Assembly: GCA_948471095.1 (NCBI GenBank)
Contig: CAOKRG010000022.1
Span: 1 to 42,007, forward strand
Direction of reading: 5' to 3'
From: an uncultured Oscillospiraceae bacterium
Lineage (GTDB): Bacteria; Bacillota; Clostridia; Oscillospirales; Acutalibacteraceae
DNA length: 42,007 bases
A program made the translations under genes and the position numbers. Shown here one piece after another: positions 32,241 through 38,854 of the stretch. Under the pieces are notes generated by a model, which was not told where the DNA came from, did no database searches, and saw only the letters and a program-made list of their open reading frames with translations. Each line of letters starts with the position of its first letter. Position 1 is the stretch's first letter.

Positions 32241-32263
32241 GCCCACCGCAGGTGTGGTATAAT
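32241..32263 (+). promoter_or_regulatory. Repeat box fused to a TGG-TATAAT extended -10
   Basis: GCCCACCGCAGGTGTGG (32241-32257), one base shorter than the box at 5040-5059 and 6398-6417, runs directly into TATAAT (32258-32263). The box supplies the TGG of an extended -10 element 64 bp before the MORN gene; no good -35 is present. Confidence 0.45.
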
Positions 32264-32326
32264 GGGCTTAACACGTTTGAGATTCTTATCTGGGCTTTTA
32301 TTCTGTAAGACCAAGGGAGCGAGGGT

Positions 32327-33961
32327 ATGGAAAAAAATTTTGACGTCTGCTGGGTCTGCTTCCCCCTGCGGGAGGGGCTGGACGGCCTGCGGGGAGAGCT
32401 GGCCTTGGCGCGGCGGGAATTCCTCACCAATGGCCGCAAGCCGGTGCGGGCGGGGAAAGCCTCCACCGTAAAGGGGTTTTCCGGCAGGCTGAAGGGCCGC
32501 ATTGCCCGCCGGAGCATGTTCTGGGAGAAAAGAGCCGTTGGAGCCGCCGGGGGCGGCGTCACCCTGGAAGAGGCCTTCCGCACGGACGAAGGCTGGCTGG
32601 TGGTGGTCCGGGATCTGCACGGGGCCATTGTCAGCCGTGTCTATTTCGATGAGGAGCAGCGCTGGCAGAAAAGCGAATATTACGAGCCCTGGAATTCCTC
32701 GGTGCCCCGGGTGGTCTTTGCCTTAAGCCAGGGCCCCGGCCTGGTGGACCGGCTGGACTGGGACAACCAGCGAAAGGACTTCCACAGCAGCCCTCTTTAC
32801 CCCGCCCCTTACCAGTCCGGCACGGCGGAGCAGAGCGTTACAGACGCCCGGCTGGGCCCGCCCCTGCTGGTGCTTCTCACCACCAAGGGGGAGCTTTGCT
32901 GCTGCCCCCAAAGCCAGGCCAGGGCCCGGGAGGAAGCCGCCGCCAACGAGACTGGCGGCTCCATGGTGCTGATGCCCGCCTGGGAGATCAAGGAGGGAAA
33001 GCTGGTGGAGGACGGCGGCGCCAACGTCACCTTTACCAGCCTGGAGGAATACGCCAAAATCGAGCCCTCCTCCCCTCTTCCCGCGTCCCACGCCGCCCCG
33101 GAGGGCCCGGAAAAGGAGCGCCCCGGCCGGGAGGCTGAGGAGCCCGAAGCCGCCTTGGAGCCCGCCCCAGCCCCGCCGGACTCTGCCTGGGAAGAGCCGC
33201 CTGCGGAGGAGGCTTTTCCCGCCCAAGCCGCCCCGGAGGAGGAATCAGAAAAGAGCCTCCCCAGCCCCGAAACAGCGGGCCAAGCCTTTCAGGGGTCCGC
33301 CTCCGGGCCGGACGGAACGCTGGAAGAAATCCTGGCGGAGGCCCAGCTGGCGGCGGAGCCGGAGAACAACTCCGAAGAGCCGGGCAAGGGCCTTGCCGGA
33401 CCTCTGACCGGCCGGGGCCGCACCCAGCAGGCCAACGGCCTTACGTCGTACGAGGGAGATTATCTGGACGGAAAGCGCCATGGCTTTGGGGCCCATTATT
33501 ATAAGGACGGGGCCCTATGTTATGCCGGGTTCTGGAAGGACGACCGCCGGGACGGCCCCGGGGTATCCTTTCGGGACAGCGACCACGCCATGCATGTGGC
33601 CCGCTGGTCCAACGGCCAGCCGGACGGGCTGGTGGCTCTGTTCGACGCCCAGGGCGGCCTGCGCTACGGCGGCCGGGTGGAAAACGGCAAAAAGGAAGGG
33701 GCCGGGGTGGTCATCAACGGCCAGGACGGCACGGTGTTTGTGGGCCAGTGGTCCGGCGGCGAGGCCACGGGCCTGGGCTCGGCCTTTGACCGGGAGGGGC
33801 GGCTCCTTTACTATGGAAGCTGGCAGAACGGCAAACGCCACGGCCACGGCACCCAGTTTGATGAAAACGGCGGCGTGGTCTTTGACGGAGAGTTTCGGGA
33901 CGGCAAATATTACGAGGGAATTCTATACCAGAAGCTCTCCGGGCCAGAGTGGGAGCAATAG
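32327..33961 (+). CDS. MORN-repeat protein with long acidic-proline linker
   Basis: A 544-residue protein, not assigned to a named family as a whole. Residues 1-240 form a globular domain I do not recognise (starting MEKNFDVCWVCFPLREGLDG). Residues ~245-370 are a low-complexity linker rich in Pro, Glu and Ala. Residues ~374-540 contain MORN-type repeats of about 23 residues: YEGDYLDGKRHGFGAHYYKDG, YAGFWKDDRRDGPGVSF, YYGSWQNGKRHGHGTQFDENG and FDGEFRDGKYYEG. MORN repeats form beta-hairpin platforms that bind lipids or proteins. AAGGGAG lies 7 nt before the ATG. No signal peptide or membrane helix, so it should be cytoplasmic. The role is unknown. Confidence 0.85.
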   Translation: MEKNFDVCWVCFPLREGLDGLRGELALARREFLTNGRKPVRAGKASTVKGFSGRLKGRIARRSMFWEKRAVGAAGGGVTLEEAFRTDEGWLVVVRDLHGAIVSRVYFDEEQRWQKSEYYEPWNSSVPRVVFALSQGPGLVDRLDWDNQRKDFHSSPLYPAPYQSGTAEQSVTDARLGPPLLVLLTTKGELCCCPQSQARAREEAAANETGGSMVLMPAWEIKEGKLVEDGGANVTFTSLEEYAKIEPSSPLPASHAAPEGPEKERPGREAEEPEAALEPAPAPPDSAWEEPPAEEAFPAQAAPEEESEKSLPSPETAGQAFQGSASGPDGTLEEILAEAQLAAEPENNSEEPGKGLAGPLTGRGRTQQANGLTSYEGDYLDGKRHGFGAHYYKDGALCYAGFWKDDRRDGPGVSFRDSDHAMHVARWSNGQPDGLVALFDAQGGLRYGGRVENGKKEGAGVVINGQDGTVFVGQWSGGEATGLGSAFDREGRLLYYGSWQNGKRHGHGTQFDENGGVVFDGEFRDGKYYEGILYQKLSGPEWEQ

Positions 33962-33963
33962 AA

Positions 33964-33983
33964 AAAGCGGGAAGCCTGCCGCT
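33964..33983 (-). terminator. Short terminator hairpin for the small membrane-associated protein gene
   Basis: On the minus strand AGCGG and CCGCT pair and are followed by TTTTTC. The stem is short, so the call is tentative. Confidence 0.45.
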
Positions 33984-34007
33984 CCCCGCCCCGCCTTTAC
34001 GCCGTCC

Positions 34008-34199
34008 TCACTTGAGGATCTTCTCCATATCCCCGATGAGGTTTCCCACCGTGTGGATGGCCTTGCTGGCGTTCTTCTTCATGTGGGCCGCCTTGCGGTG
34101 GCTGCCGGTCATGGCCTTGGTGCTCAGCGCCGCCACGGCCGCGCCCGCCAAGATGCCCATGCCCACGCCTTTGGCAACGTTCATGGTCTGCTTGTACAT
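34008..34199 (-). CDS. Small YtxH-like protein
   Basis: A 63-residue protein with a glycine/alanine-rich hydrophobic stretch (GVGMGILAGAAVAAL) followed by a basic, helical half (MTGSHRKAAHMKKNASKAIHTV). The composition recalls small YtxH-type proteins, which carry one membrane segment and a helical tail, but the match is general. GGGAGGTG lies 7 nt upstream of the ATG at 34197-34199, a stronger start than the upstream in-frame ATG. Function unknown. Confidence 0.7.
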   Translation of the reverse strand: MYKQTMNVAKGVGMGILAGAAVAALSTKAMTGSHRKAAHMKKNASKAIHTVGNLIGDMEKILK

Positions 34200-34429
34200 T
34201 GCGTGACACCTCCCGAGTATCATGAGTAAATGAAGCAGCTTGAAGACTGCTGTCAGGGTCATTTTTCCCGCCTCCTTGGGGGTTTATTCGTGGGGGATTC
34301 CGGCAATGGGCAGTTCTGCGGCGTTGGGGGCTGGTGCTGGCTTTTTCGGGGTGGTTTTGTAAGACTCTGCCAATGCCGGGGTCGGGACTGCGTCCCGAAG
34401 GGGGCCTACGGCCCTTTTTGTACGGTTTG

Positions 34430-34492
34430 GCCTCCGGCGGCTTAAGGCTCTGCCTTAAGAATCCGCCAGGTGCCTAACGCACCTGGACCGCG
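34430..34492 (-). repeat. Modular intergenic repeat, copy H
   Basis: It contains the constant box (GCCTCCGGCGGCTTA, 34430-34444), a palindrome TTAAGGC-TCT-GCCTTAA, and CCAGGTGC/GCACCTGG. It shares its right half with copy F. Confidence 0.65.
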
Positions 34493-34496
34493 CACA

Positions 34497-34526
34497 TTGC
34501 TTACTTTTAGCTGTCAGAGTAATAAT
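34497..34526 (+). promoter_or_regulatory. Possible promoter of trmL
   Basis: TTGCTT (34497-34502), 18-bp spacer, AATAAT (34521-34526), 19 bp before the start codon. Moderate match only. Confidence 0.4.
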
Positions 34527-34545
34527 TTAAATTTTAGGTGATGCT

Positions 34546-35079
34546 ATGCCTTCTCTCAACATTGTCCTTGTGGAGCCGGAAATCCCTCAAAACACCGGCA
34601 ACATCGCCCGCACTTGCGCCGTAACCGGCGCGGCCCTCCATCTGGTGGGCCCCATGGGGTTTCGGCCCGACGACAAAAAGCTCCGCCATGCCGGACTGGA
34701 TTACTGGCGCTTTCTCTCCCTCTTTCAATACGATAGCCTCTCCGAGTTTTTCCAAAAAAACACTGGCAATTTTTTCTTTTTCTCCACCAAGGCCCGGCTG
34801 CGCCACTCGGACCCGGTTTACCCGGACGGCTGCTATCTGTTTTTCGGTAAGGAATCCGCCGGACTGCCCGAGGACCTGCTCTTCCGGCATCCGGAGCGCT
34901 GTGTGCGCATCCCCATGCTGGGCGGCGCGCGAAGCCTGAACCTGGCCAATTCCGTGGCCGTCGGGGCCTTTGAGGTGCTGCGCCAGTGGGACTATCCGGC
35001 CCTGGAATGCCGGGGCGAGCTGCGGAATTACGACTGGGCCGCGGCAAAGGCGGAATTCCCAGAATCGGAATATCTTTGA
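34546..35079 (+). CDS. trmL: tRNA (cytidine/uridine-34 2'-O)-methyltransferase TrmL
   Basis: A 177-residue SPOUT methyltransferase, slightly longer than the ~157 of E. coli TrmL. NIVLVEPEIPQNTGNIARTCA, FGKESAGLPEDLL and RIPMLGGARSLNLANSVAVGAFE are the three family blocks, the last two forming the knot that binds SAM. TrmL methylates the wobble ribose of certain leucine tRNAs. AGGTG stands 5 nt before the ATG. The pentapeptide gene follows 17 bp after its stop. Confidence 0.94.
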   Translation: MPSLNIVLVEPEIPQNTGNIARTCAVTGAALHLVGPMGFRPDDKKLRHAGLDYWRFLSLFQYDSLSEFFQKNTGNFFFFSTKARLRHSDPVYPDGCYLFFGKESAGLPEDLLFRHPERCVRIPMLGGARSLNLANSVAVGAFEVLRQWDYPALECRGELRNYDWAAAKAEFPESEYL

Positions 35080-35096
35080 TGACGAAGGAGGACGCC

Positions 35097-35681
35097 ATGG
35101 AGGCTTCATACTTTGAGGGGGAGGTTTTCGAGAACCTCAGCTTTGTGGAAAAGGTCTGGCAGGGCCTGCGCTTTGTGGACTGCCAATTTCTGGACTGTAC
35201 CTTTGAGCGCTGCCGCCTCTCCCACTGCTCCTTTTCCGAGTGCCGGTTTACCGGCTGCAAGATTTTCGAGCCAGCCTGCGAGCAGTCCGAAGTCCGCTTT
35301 TTGGAGCTGGACCGCTGCGAGCTGACCAATGTGAACTGGAGCCTGCTGCTGCCCATGAACGGCTTTGGCGAGCCCTTGGACAAAATTGAGAGCTGCAAGC
35401 TAAAGTACAATTTTTTCACGGAAGTCCCCCTGCGGAAATTCTCCTTTGCCGGGTCCCAGGTAACGGGCTCCCTGTTCGCGGACTGCAACCTGGCGGAAAG
35501 CGATTTTTCCGGCTGTCCCTTGGAGGGCACCGAGTTCTTCCGCTGCGACCTGCGGAAAGCGGACTTCCGGGGGGCCTCCGGCTACAAGGTGGACGCGCTG
35601 ACAAACAAGCTGAAAGGGGCCCGCTTCCGCTATCCGGAGGTAACCAGCCTGCTGTACAGCTTGGGCATTGTGATTGAATAG
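35097..35681 (+). CDS. Pentapeptide-repeat protein
   Basis: A 194-residue protein built largely of pentapeptide repeats with central Phe/Leu and frequent Cys: FVDCQFLDCTFERCRLSHC at about residues 23-41, and, after a short interruption, FADCNLAESDFSGCPLEGTE and FRCDLRKADFRGA. Such proteins fold into a right-handed beta helix that can mimic DNA; Qnr/MfpA members protect gyrase from quinolones. The length is near Qnr size, but the sequence does not let me claim that activity. AAGGAGG lies 5 nt before the chosen ATG. It is likely co-transcribed with trmL. Confidence 0.85.
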   Translation: MEASYFEGEVFENLSFVEKVWQGLRFVDCQFLDCTFERCRLSHCSFSECRFTGCKIFEPACEQSEVRFLELDRCELTNVNWSLLLPMNGFGEPLDKIESCKLKYNFFTEVPLRKFSFAGSQVTGSLFADCNLAESDFSGCPLEGTEFFRCDLRKADFRGASGYKVDALTNKLKGARFRYPEVTSLLYSLGIVIE

Positions 35682-35751
35682 AAACCACTTCCCGCGAATC
35701 CCGGGGCTCCTCCCATCAGGACGGGCTGTGGAAAGGCGCTTTTGCCCAGCA

Positions 35752-35796
35752 AAAAGCGGGCCTCCGCTTTTGGAACGCCCGCTTCTTTTCTTTTTT
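35752..35796. terminator. Bidirectional terminator
   Basis: AAGCGGGC (35754-35761) pairs with GCCCGCTT (35777-35784), followed by TCTTTTCTTTTTT on the plus strand and TTT on the minus strand. It lies between the convergent pentapeptide and FNT genes. Confidence 0.8.
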
Positions 35797-35848
35797 GCCA
35801 GGCCGGCCCCAATCTGTCCGAAGCCGCCCGGCAGCGGCGCATGGCCCC

Positions 35849-36472
35849 TCAGCCGTACCGCCGTTTCAGCTTTGCGCACAGGGGGAAAACAACCCCGCCC
35901 GCCGCGTTGCCCAAAGTCATAAGGACCATGTACCAGGCCGCGTGGGCGCTCCAGGCGCCGCCGGCGGTAAAGTAAAACATATTGGCCACGCAGTGCTCAA
36001 AGCCCGCGGCCACAAATACCGCGACCCCCAAAAAGAGCCCCAGGTACTTTCCCAGCTGGTGGGGGTTGTTTTTATAGCTTTCCACCGCGAAATAGATCAA
36101 AATATTGCAAAAAAGCGCCAGGAGGAAGATGCTGCCAGGCCCGTCCTCCAGCTTGGTCCGGCTTAGGTCCGCCGCCTTTTCCACCGCTCCGGACAGGCGG
36201 GTCAACCGCAGGGCCTGGCCCGCCAGCACCGCGCCCGCCAGGTTGCCCAGCCAGATGAGGGCGCAGTCCCCGGCATAAGCGGGCGGGTTGTCGAACACAT
36301 AGCAGACCTTGCCCGTAAACAGGTTCAACCCTAACGTGCACACCGCGAACAGGCCCACAGAAAACAGCGCCGCCCCCACCGGCTTGCTGTCGCTGGCCAA
36401 ATTGACCGCCCCGCCAATGGAAATGGCGACCCCCGCCAGCGCCGCATAGAGAAATGTAATCAGTTTTTTCAT
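35849..36472 (-). CDS. Formate/nitrite transporter (FNT) family channel
   Basis: A 207-residue membrane protein with six predicted helices. AALAGVAISIGGAVNL and GLNLFTGKVCYV are FNT signatures near the N-terminus; GFEHCVANMFYF is the block with the central pore histidine. FNT pentamers move formate, nitrite, hydrosulfide or similar small anions. It is shorter than FocA or NirC (about 270-285) but carries both half-repeats, so it seems to be a compact member. GGGGAG precedes the ATG (36470-36472). The promoter is at 36503-36531. The transported ion is unknown. Confidence 0.9.
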   Translation of the reverse strand: MKKLITFLYAALAGVAISIGGAVNLASDSKPVGAALFSVGLFAVCTLGLNLFTGKVCYVFDNPPAYAGDCALIWLGNLAGAVLAGQALRLTRLSGAVEKAADLSRTKLEDGPGSIFLLALFCNILIYFAVESYKNNPHQLGKYLGLFLGVAVFVAAGFEHCVANMFYFTAGGAWSAHAAWYMVLMTLGNAAGGVVFPLCAKLKRRYG

Positions 36473-36502
36473 TGAGACTCCCCTTTTCCCCATTTTCCTC
36501 TC

Positions 36503-36531
36503 ATTATAATGAAAAAACCGGGAAATTGCAA
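36503..36531 (-). promoter_or_regulatory. Promoter of the FNT channel gene
   Basis: On the minus strand TTGCAA (36526-36531), 17-bp spacer, TATAAT (36503-36508), about 31 bp from the start codon. Confidence 0.8.
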
Positions 36532-36625
36532 GCCCTGCCCGGCGGTGGGGGCAACTGTATGGACGAGCCCCCATGCCGGGCAGCCGCGCGCGGAGCCTTC
36601 AAGCGGCCCTCGTGCGCCGCTGCCG

Positions 36626-36994
36626 TCAAGTTCCGCCGCTCCCCGCCGCCTGGTCCTGATGCCACCGAATCTTATGGTCCAGCCGGGCCAGGGCCGCCTC
36701 GATCTGCCGCCGCTGGTCCAGAAGGGCCTCCCGCTGGCGGCGCAGCAGCTCCAGCCGGGCGGGAACCGTCTCCGCCCCCTGCTGGTAGAGCCGCACATAG
36801 TCCACAATGGCCTCCACCGTCAGGCCCGCGCCCCGCAGGCATTTGGCCAGCTCCACCCAGGCCAGGTCCTCCGGCTGGTAGTCCCGGTGGCCGGAGGCGG
36901 AACGGGTCACCCGAGGAATCATCCCCGCCCGCTCATAGTACCGCAGGGTGTCCTGTGTGATGCCGTACTGTTCGCTCACTTCTTTTATAGTCAA
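36626..36994 (-). CDS. MerR family transcriptional regulator (NmlR/AdhR-like)
   Basis: A 122-residue regulator: winged helix MTIKEVSEQYGITQDTLRYYERAG to about residue 70 (start read as Met), then a long coiled-coil dimerisation helix (ARLELLRRQREALLDQRRQIEAAL) and no large effector domain. This size fits the NmlR/AdhR group, which sense aldehydes or thiol-reactive species. The TTG start at 36992-36994 has AAGGGA 6 nt upstream; there is no in-frame ATG near it. Its promoter has a 19-bp spacer and an operator resembling that group (37060-37090). The protein has no cysteine in the conserved NmlR position that I can be sure of. Confidence 0.88.
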   Translation of the reverse strand: MTIKEVSEQYGITQDTLRYYERAGMIPRVTRSASGHRDYQPEDLAWVELAKCLRGAGLTVEAIVDYVRLYQQGAETVPARLELLRRQREALLDQRRQIEAALARLDHKIRWHQDQAAGSGGT

Positions 36995-37059
36995 TCTGCA
37001 TCCCTTCCCGTCCCTATCGTTTCTGCCGCCCCAGCCCGGACTGGTCCCGGCGCTTTTCA

Positions 37060-37090
37060 TTATACTATTTGGAGTCAACTTAAGGTCAAG
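37060..37090 (-). promoter_or_regulatory. MerR-type promoter/operator (19-bp spacer)
   Basis: The minus strand has TTGACC (37085-37090), a 19-bp spacer TTAAGTTGACTCCAAATAG and TATAAT (37060-37065). The spacer resembles the CTTAAGTTAACT-type dyads bound by AdhR/NmlR regulators, so the regulator at 36626-36994 probably controls itself here. Confidence 0.75.
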
Positions 37091-37158
37091 CCGTGAATCG
37101 TGACAAATCTTTCCCAAAATCTCTGTGCATCTTTTCAGAGATCTCCTGCGCTTTTCTC

Positions 37159-37187
37159 TTGACAGCCCTGGCCAGACATGCTATAAA
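37159..37187 (+). promoter_or_regulatory. Near-consensus promoter of the Smr-domain gene
   Basis: TTGACA (37159-37164), 17-bp spacer, TATAAA (37182-37187), 53 bp upstream of the start codon. Confidence 0.8.
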
Positions 37188-37239
37188 TTTGGTATATCTG
37201 ACAAATAGAGATTATCTTTTTGGAAAGGAACGATCTCCT

Positions 37240-37488
37240 ATGCGCTTTCGCCGCCAAGGCAATGTGATGACCGTGGACCTGCACGGCCTGTATGAAGCCG
37301 CCGCCCAGGACCTGCTGCTCAGCTGGCTGGACCATGCCCCGGAAAGCGTGGCCGAGCTGCGCGTGATCCACGGCTGCAACCAGGGCGTGGTGCTGCGGGA
37401 CATGGTGCGCGGCTCCCTGCGGCACAAGAGAATCAAGGGCTGGCTTCCCACTTTGAACCCTGGGGAGACCCGTCTGCTTTTGAAGTAG
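37240..37488 (+). CDS. Stand-alone Smr-domain protein
   Basis: An 82-residue protein with the Smr fold: VDLHGLYEAAAQDLLLSWL, then the catalytic-type loop VIHGCNQGVVLRDMVRG and a terminal KGWLPTLNPGETRLLLK. The usual loop is IHG-x-G-x-G-x-L; here CNQGVVL, so the second glycine pattern is changed. Smr domains act as RNA or DNA endonucleases and, in MutS2/SmrB, on collided ribosomes. Short free-standing Smr proteins are common but poorly studied. AAAGGA precedes the ATG by about 10 nt, behind a strong promoter. Confidence 0.85.
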   Translation: MRFRRQGNVMTVDLHGLYEAAAQDLLLSWLDHAPESVAELRVIHGCNQGVVLRDMVRGSLRHKRIKGWLPTLNPGETRLLLK

Positions 37489-37529
37489 GGCGGCTGGCCT
37501 TTGCCCTGGGCGCCCGCCAAAAAAAGCAC

Positions 37530-37560
37530 TTGACATGGAGGGCGCTCCAAAGGTTATAAT
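37530..37560 (+). promoter_or_regulatory. MerR-type promoter with dyad, upstream of the ECF S component
   Basis: TTGACA (37530-37535), 19-bp spacer containing the dyad TGGAG-GGCG-CTCCA, TATAAT (37555-37560). Near-perfect hexamers with an overlong spacer and a centred dyad are typical of MerR-activated promoters. Confidence 0.75.
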
Positions 37561-37612
37561 AGAGGGACCGCCGGACCTTGTCCCGGCAAATACCATCACG
37601 GAGGAATGAACT

Positions 37613-38182
37613 GTGAAACCTGTATCGAAATCCTTGGTCCTGCCCGCTTTCTTTCTGGCTTTGGGGCTGGTCCTGCCCTTCCTGACCGGACAGATCCCCC
37701 AGATCGGAAAAATGCTTCTGCCCATGCACATCCCCGTGCTTCTCTGCGGCCTGATCTGCGGCTGGCAGCGGGGCGCTGTTGTAGGCTTTGTTCTGCCCCT
37801 GCTGCGCTCCATGCTGTTCGGCGCGCCCGCCTTCTTCCCCGCCGCCACTGCCATGGCCTTTGAGCTGATGGCTTACGGCCTGGTGATCGGCCTGCTTTAC
37901 AGCCGTTCCCGCTGGCACTGCCTGCTGGCCCTGTACCGCTGCCTGGTGCTGGCCATGCTGGCTGGCCGGGTGGTGTGGGGCCTGGTGCAGACCTTGCAGC
38001 TGGGCCTTACCGGCGGGGCCTTCACCTTCCAGATGTTCCTGGCCGGCGCTTTTCTCAACGCCATTCCCGGCATCCTGGCCCAGCTCATCCTGGTCCCCGC
38101 CATCATGCTGGCCCTGGACCGCACCGGACTGGTGCCCTTCCGCACGAGCCGGGACAAGACCCATGAAGACGCCAACGCTTGA
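37613..38182 (+). CDS. ECF transporter S component (substrate unassigned)
   Basis: A 189-residue membrane protein with six predicted helices of S-component type. PMHIPVLLCGLICGWQRGAV and VGFVLPLLRSMLFG in the middle are typical of one ECF family. S components bind the vitamin or nucleobase substrate and dock on a shared EcfA/A'/T module encoded elsewhere. The GTG start has GGAGG 8 nt upstream. The gene overlaps a P-loop kinase gene by 20 bp. The pairing suggests import followed by phosphorylation of a nucleoside-like or vitamin substrate; this is inference. The promoter is of MerR type. Confidence 0.85.
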   Translation: MKPVSKSLVLPAFFLALGLVLPFLTGQIPQIGKMLLPMHIPVLLCGLICGWQRGAVVGFVLPLLRSMLFGAPAFFPAATAMAFELMAYGLVIGLLYSRSRWHCLLALYRCLVLAMLAGRVVWGLVQTLQLGLTGGAFTFQMFLAGAFLNAIPGILAQLILVPAIMLALDRTGLVPFRTSRDKTHEDANA

Positions 38183-38795
38183 CCTGGAGGCCGCCGCCCA
38201 GGCCGTTACAGAGGCCGTGGAGCGCCGCGCTGGCCAAGCCCCCCTGCGTGTGGCCATAGACGGGCGCTGCGCCGCGGGAAAAAGCACCTTGGCCGCTTAT
38301 CTCCAGCGCCGGAACGGCTGGCCCGTGGTTCACATGGACCACTTTTTCCTGCGCCCGGAGCAGCGCTCACCGGAGCGTCTGGCGGAGCCTGGGGGCAACG
38401 TGGACCGGGAGCGCTTTTGGGAGGAGGTGCTGCTGCCCCTGCAAGAGGGCCGCGCGGCGGTGTACCGCCCCTTTGACTGCCGCTCCCAGAGCTTGAGGGA
38501 GTCCCTGCGCCTGGACCCGGCGCCGGTGGTGTTGGCGGAGGGCTCCTACAGCTGCCATCCCGCCCTCTGGGAGGCCTACGGGCTGCACGTTTTCCTGACG
38601 GTGGACCCGGAAGAGCAGCTGCGGCGCATTGCCGCCCGCAACGGCCCGGAGGGGCTAAAGGCCTTTCGCGACAGGTGGATCCCCATGGAAGAACGGTATT
38701 TTGAGGCCTTCTCTCTGGCGGAACGCTGCGAGCTGGTCCTGGCGCTGGCGGAACCGGACTGTGTGCCGGGCGCTCCCAGCGCAATCCCCTCTTGA
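38163..38795 (+). CDS. Uridine kinase-like P-loop kinase
   Basis: A 210-residue kinase with Walker [10 protein letters not shown] at residues 34-42, a [11 protein letters not shown] stretch like the uridine kinase D-D-F-Y/H site, and later [24 protein letters not shown] with the Walker-B-like region. ERYFEAFSL falls in the lid region. The family phosphorylates uridine, or in related branches other nucleosides and vitamins. It overlaps the S-component gene by 20 bp, so translation is coupled. The guaA -35 box lies at its end. The true substrate may be that of the transporter. Confidence 0.85.
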   Translation: MKTPTLDLEAAAQAVTEAVERRAGQAPLRVAIDGRCAAGKSTLAAYLQRRNGWPVVHMDHFFLRPEQRSPERLAEPGGNVDRERFWEEVLLPLQEGRAAVYRPFDCRSQSLRESLRLDPAPVVLAEGSYSCHPALWEAYGLHVFLTVDPEEQLRRIAARNGPEGLKAFRDRWIPMEERYFEAFSLAERCELVLALAEPDCVPGAPSAIPS

Positions 38796-38819
38796 CAACC
38801 CTGGATAATTATACTATTA
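38791..38819 (+). promoter_or_regulatory. Promoter of guaA
   Basis: TTGACA (38791-38796), 17-bp spacer, TATTAT (38814-38819). It overlaps the stop codon of the kinase gene and gives a 30-nt leader. Confidence 0.8.
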
Positions 38820-38854
38820 TTTTAGAAAAAAGCGCGGAAAGGTCGTGTCCTCTT

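Larger units (their letters stand above)
31916..32326. other. Intergenic region with repeat pieces and two promoters
   Basis: About 410 bp without a gene. It holds a partial copy (G) of the modular repeat around 32080-32100 (GACGAAACTTTT next to CCTAAGCC), the promoters at 32148-32176 and 32258-32263, and a copy of the GCCCACCGC-AGGTGTGG box at 32241-32257. Short open frames here are not credible. Confidence 0.55.
34200..34545. other. Intergenic region with hairpins and repeat copy H
   Basis: About 345 bp. Hairpins TCGGGAC/GTCCCGA (34382-34398) and AAGGGGGCC/GGCCCTT followed by TTT (34398-34419) precede repeat copy H. The open frame on the plus strand lacks a family match and is not called. 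Confidence 0.5.

Noticed and set aside
37121-37143. Hairpin ATCTCTG/CAGAGAT upstream of the Smr gene
   Set aside because: Only 7 bp with a weak T tract on one strand; too little to call a terminator.
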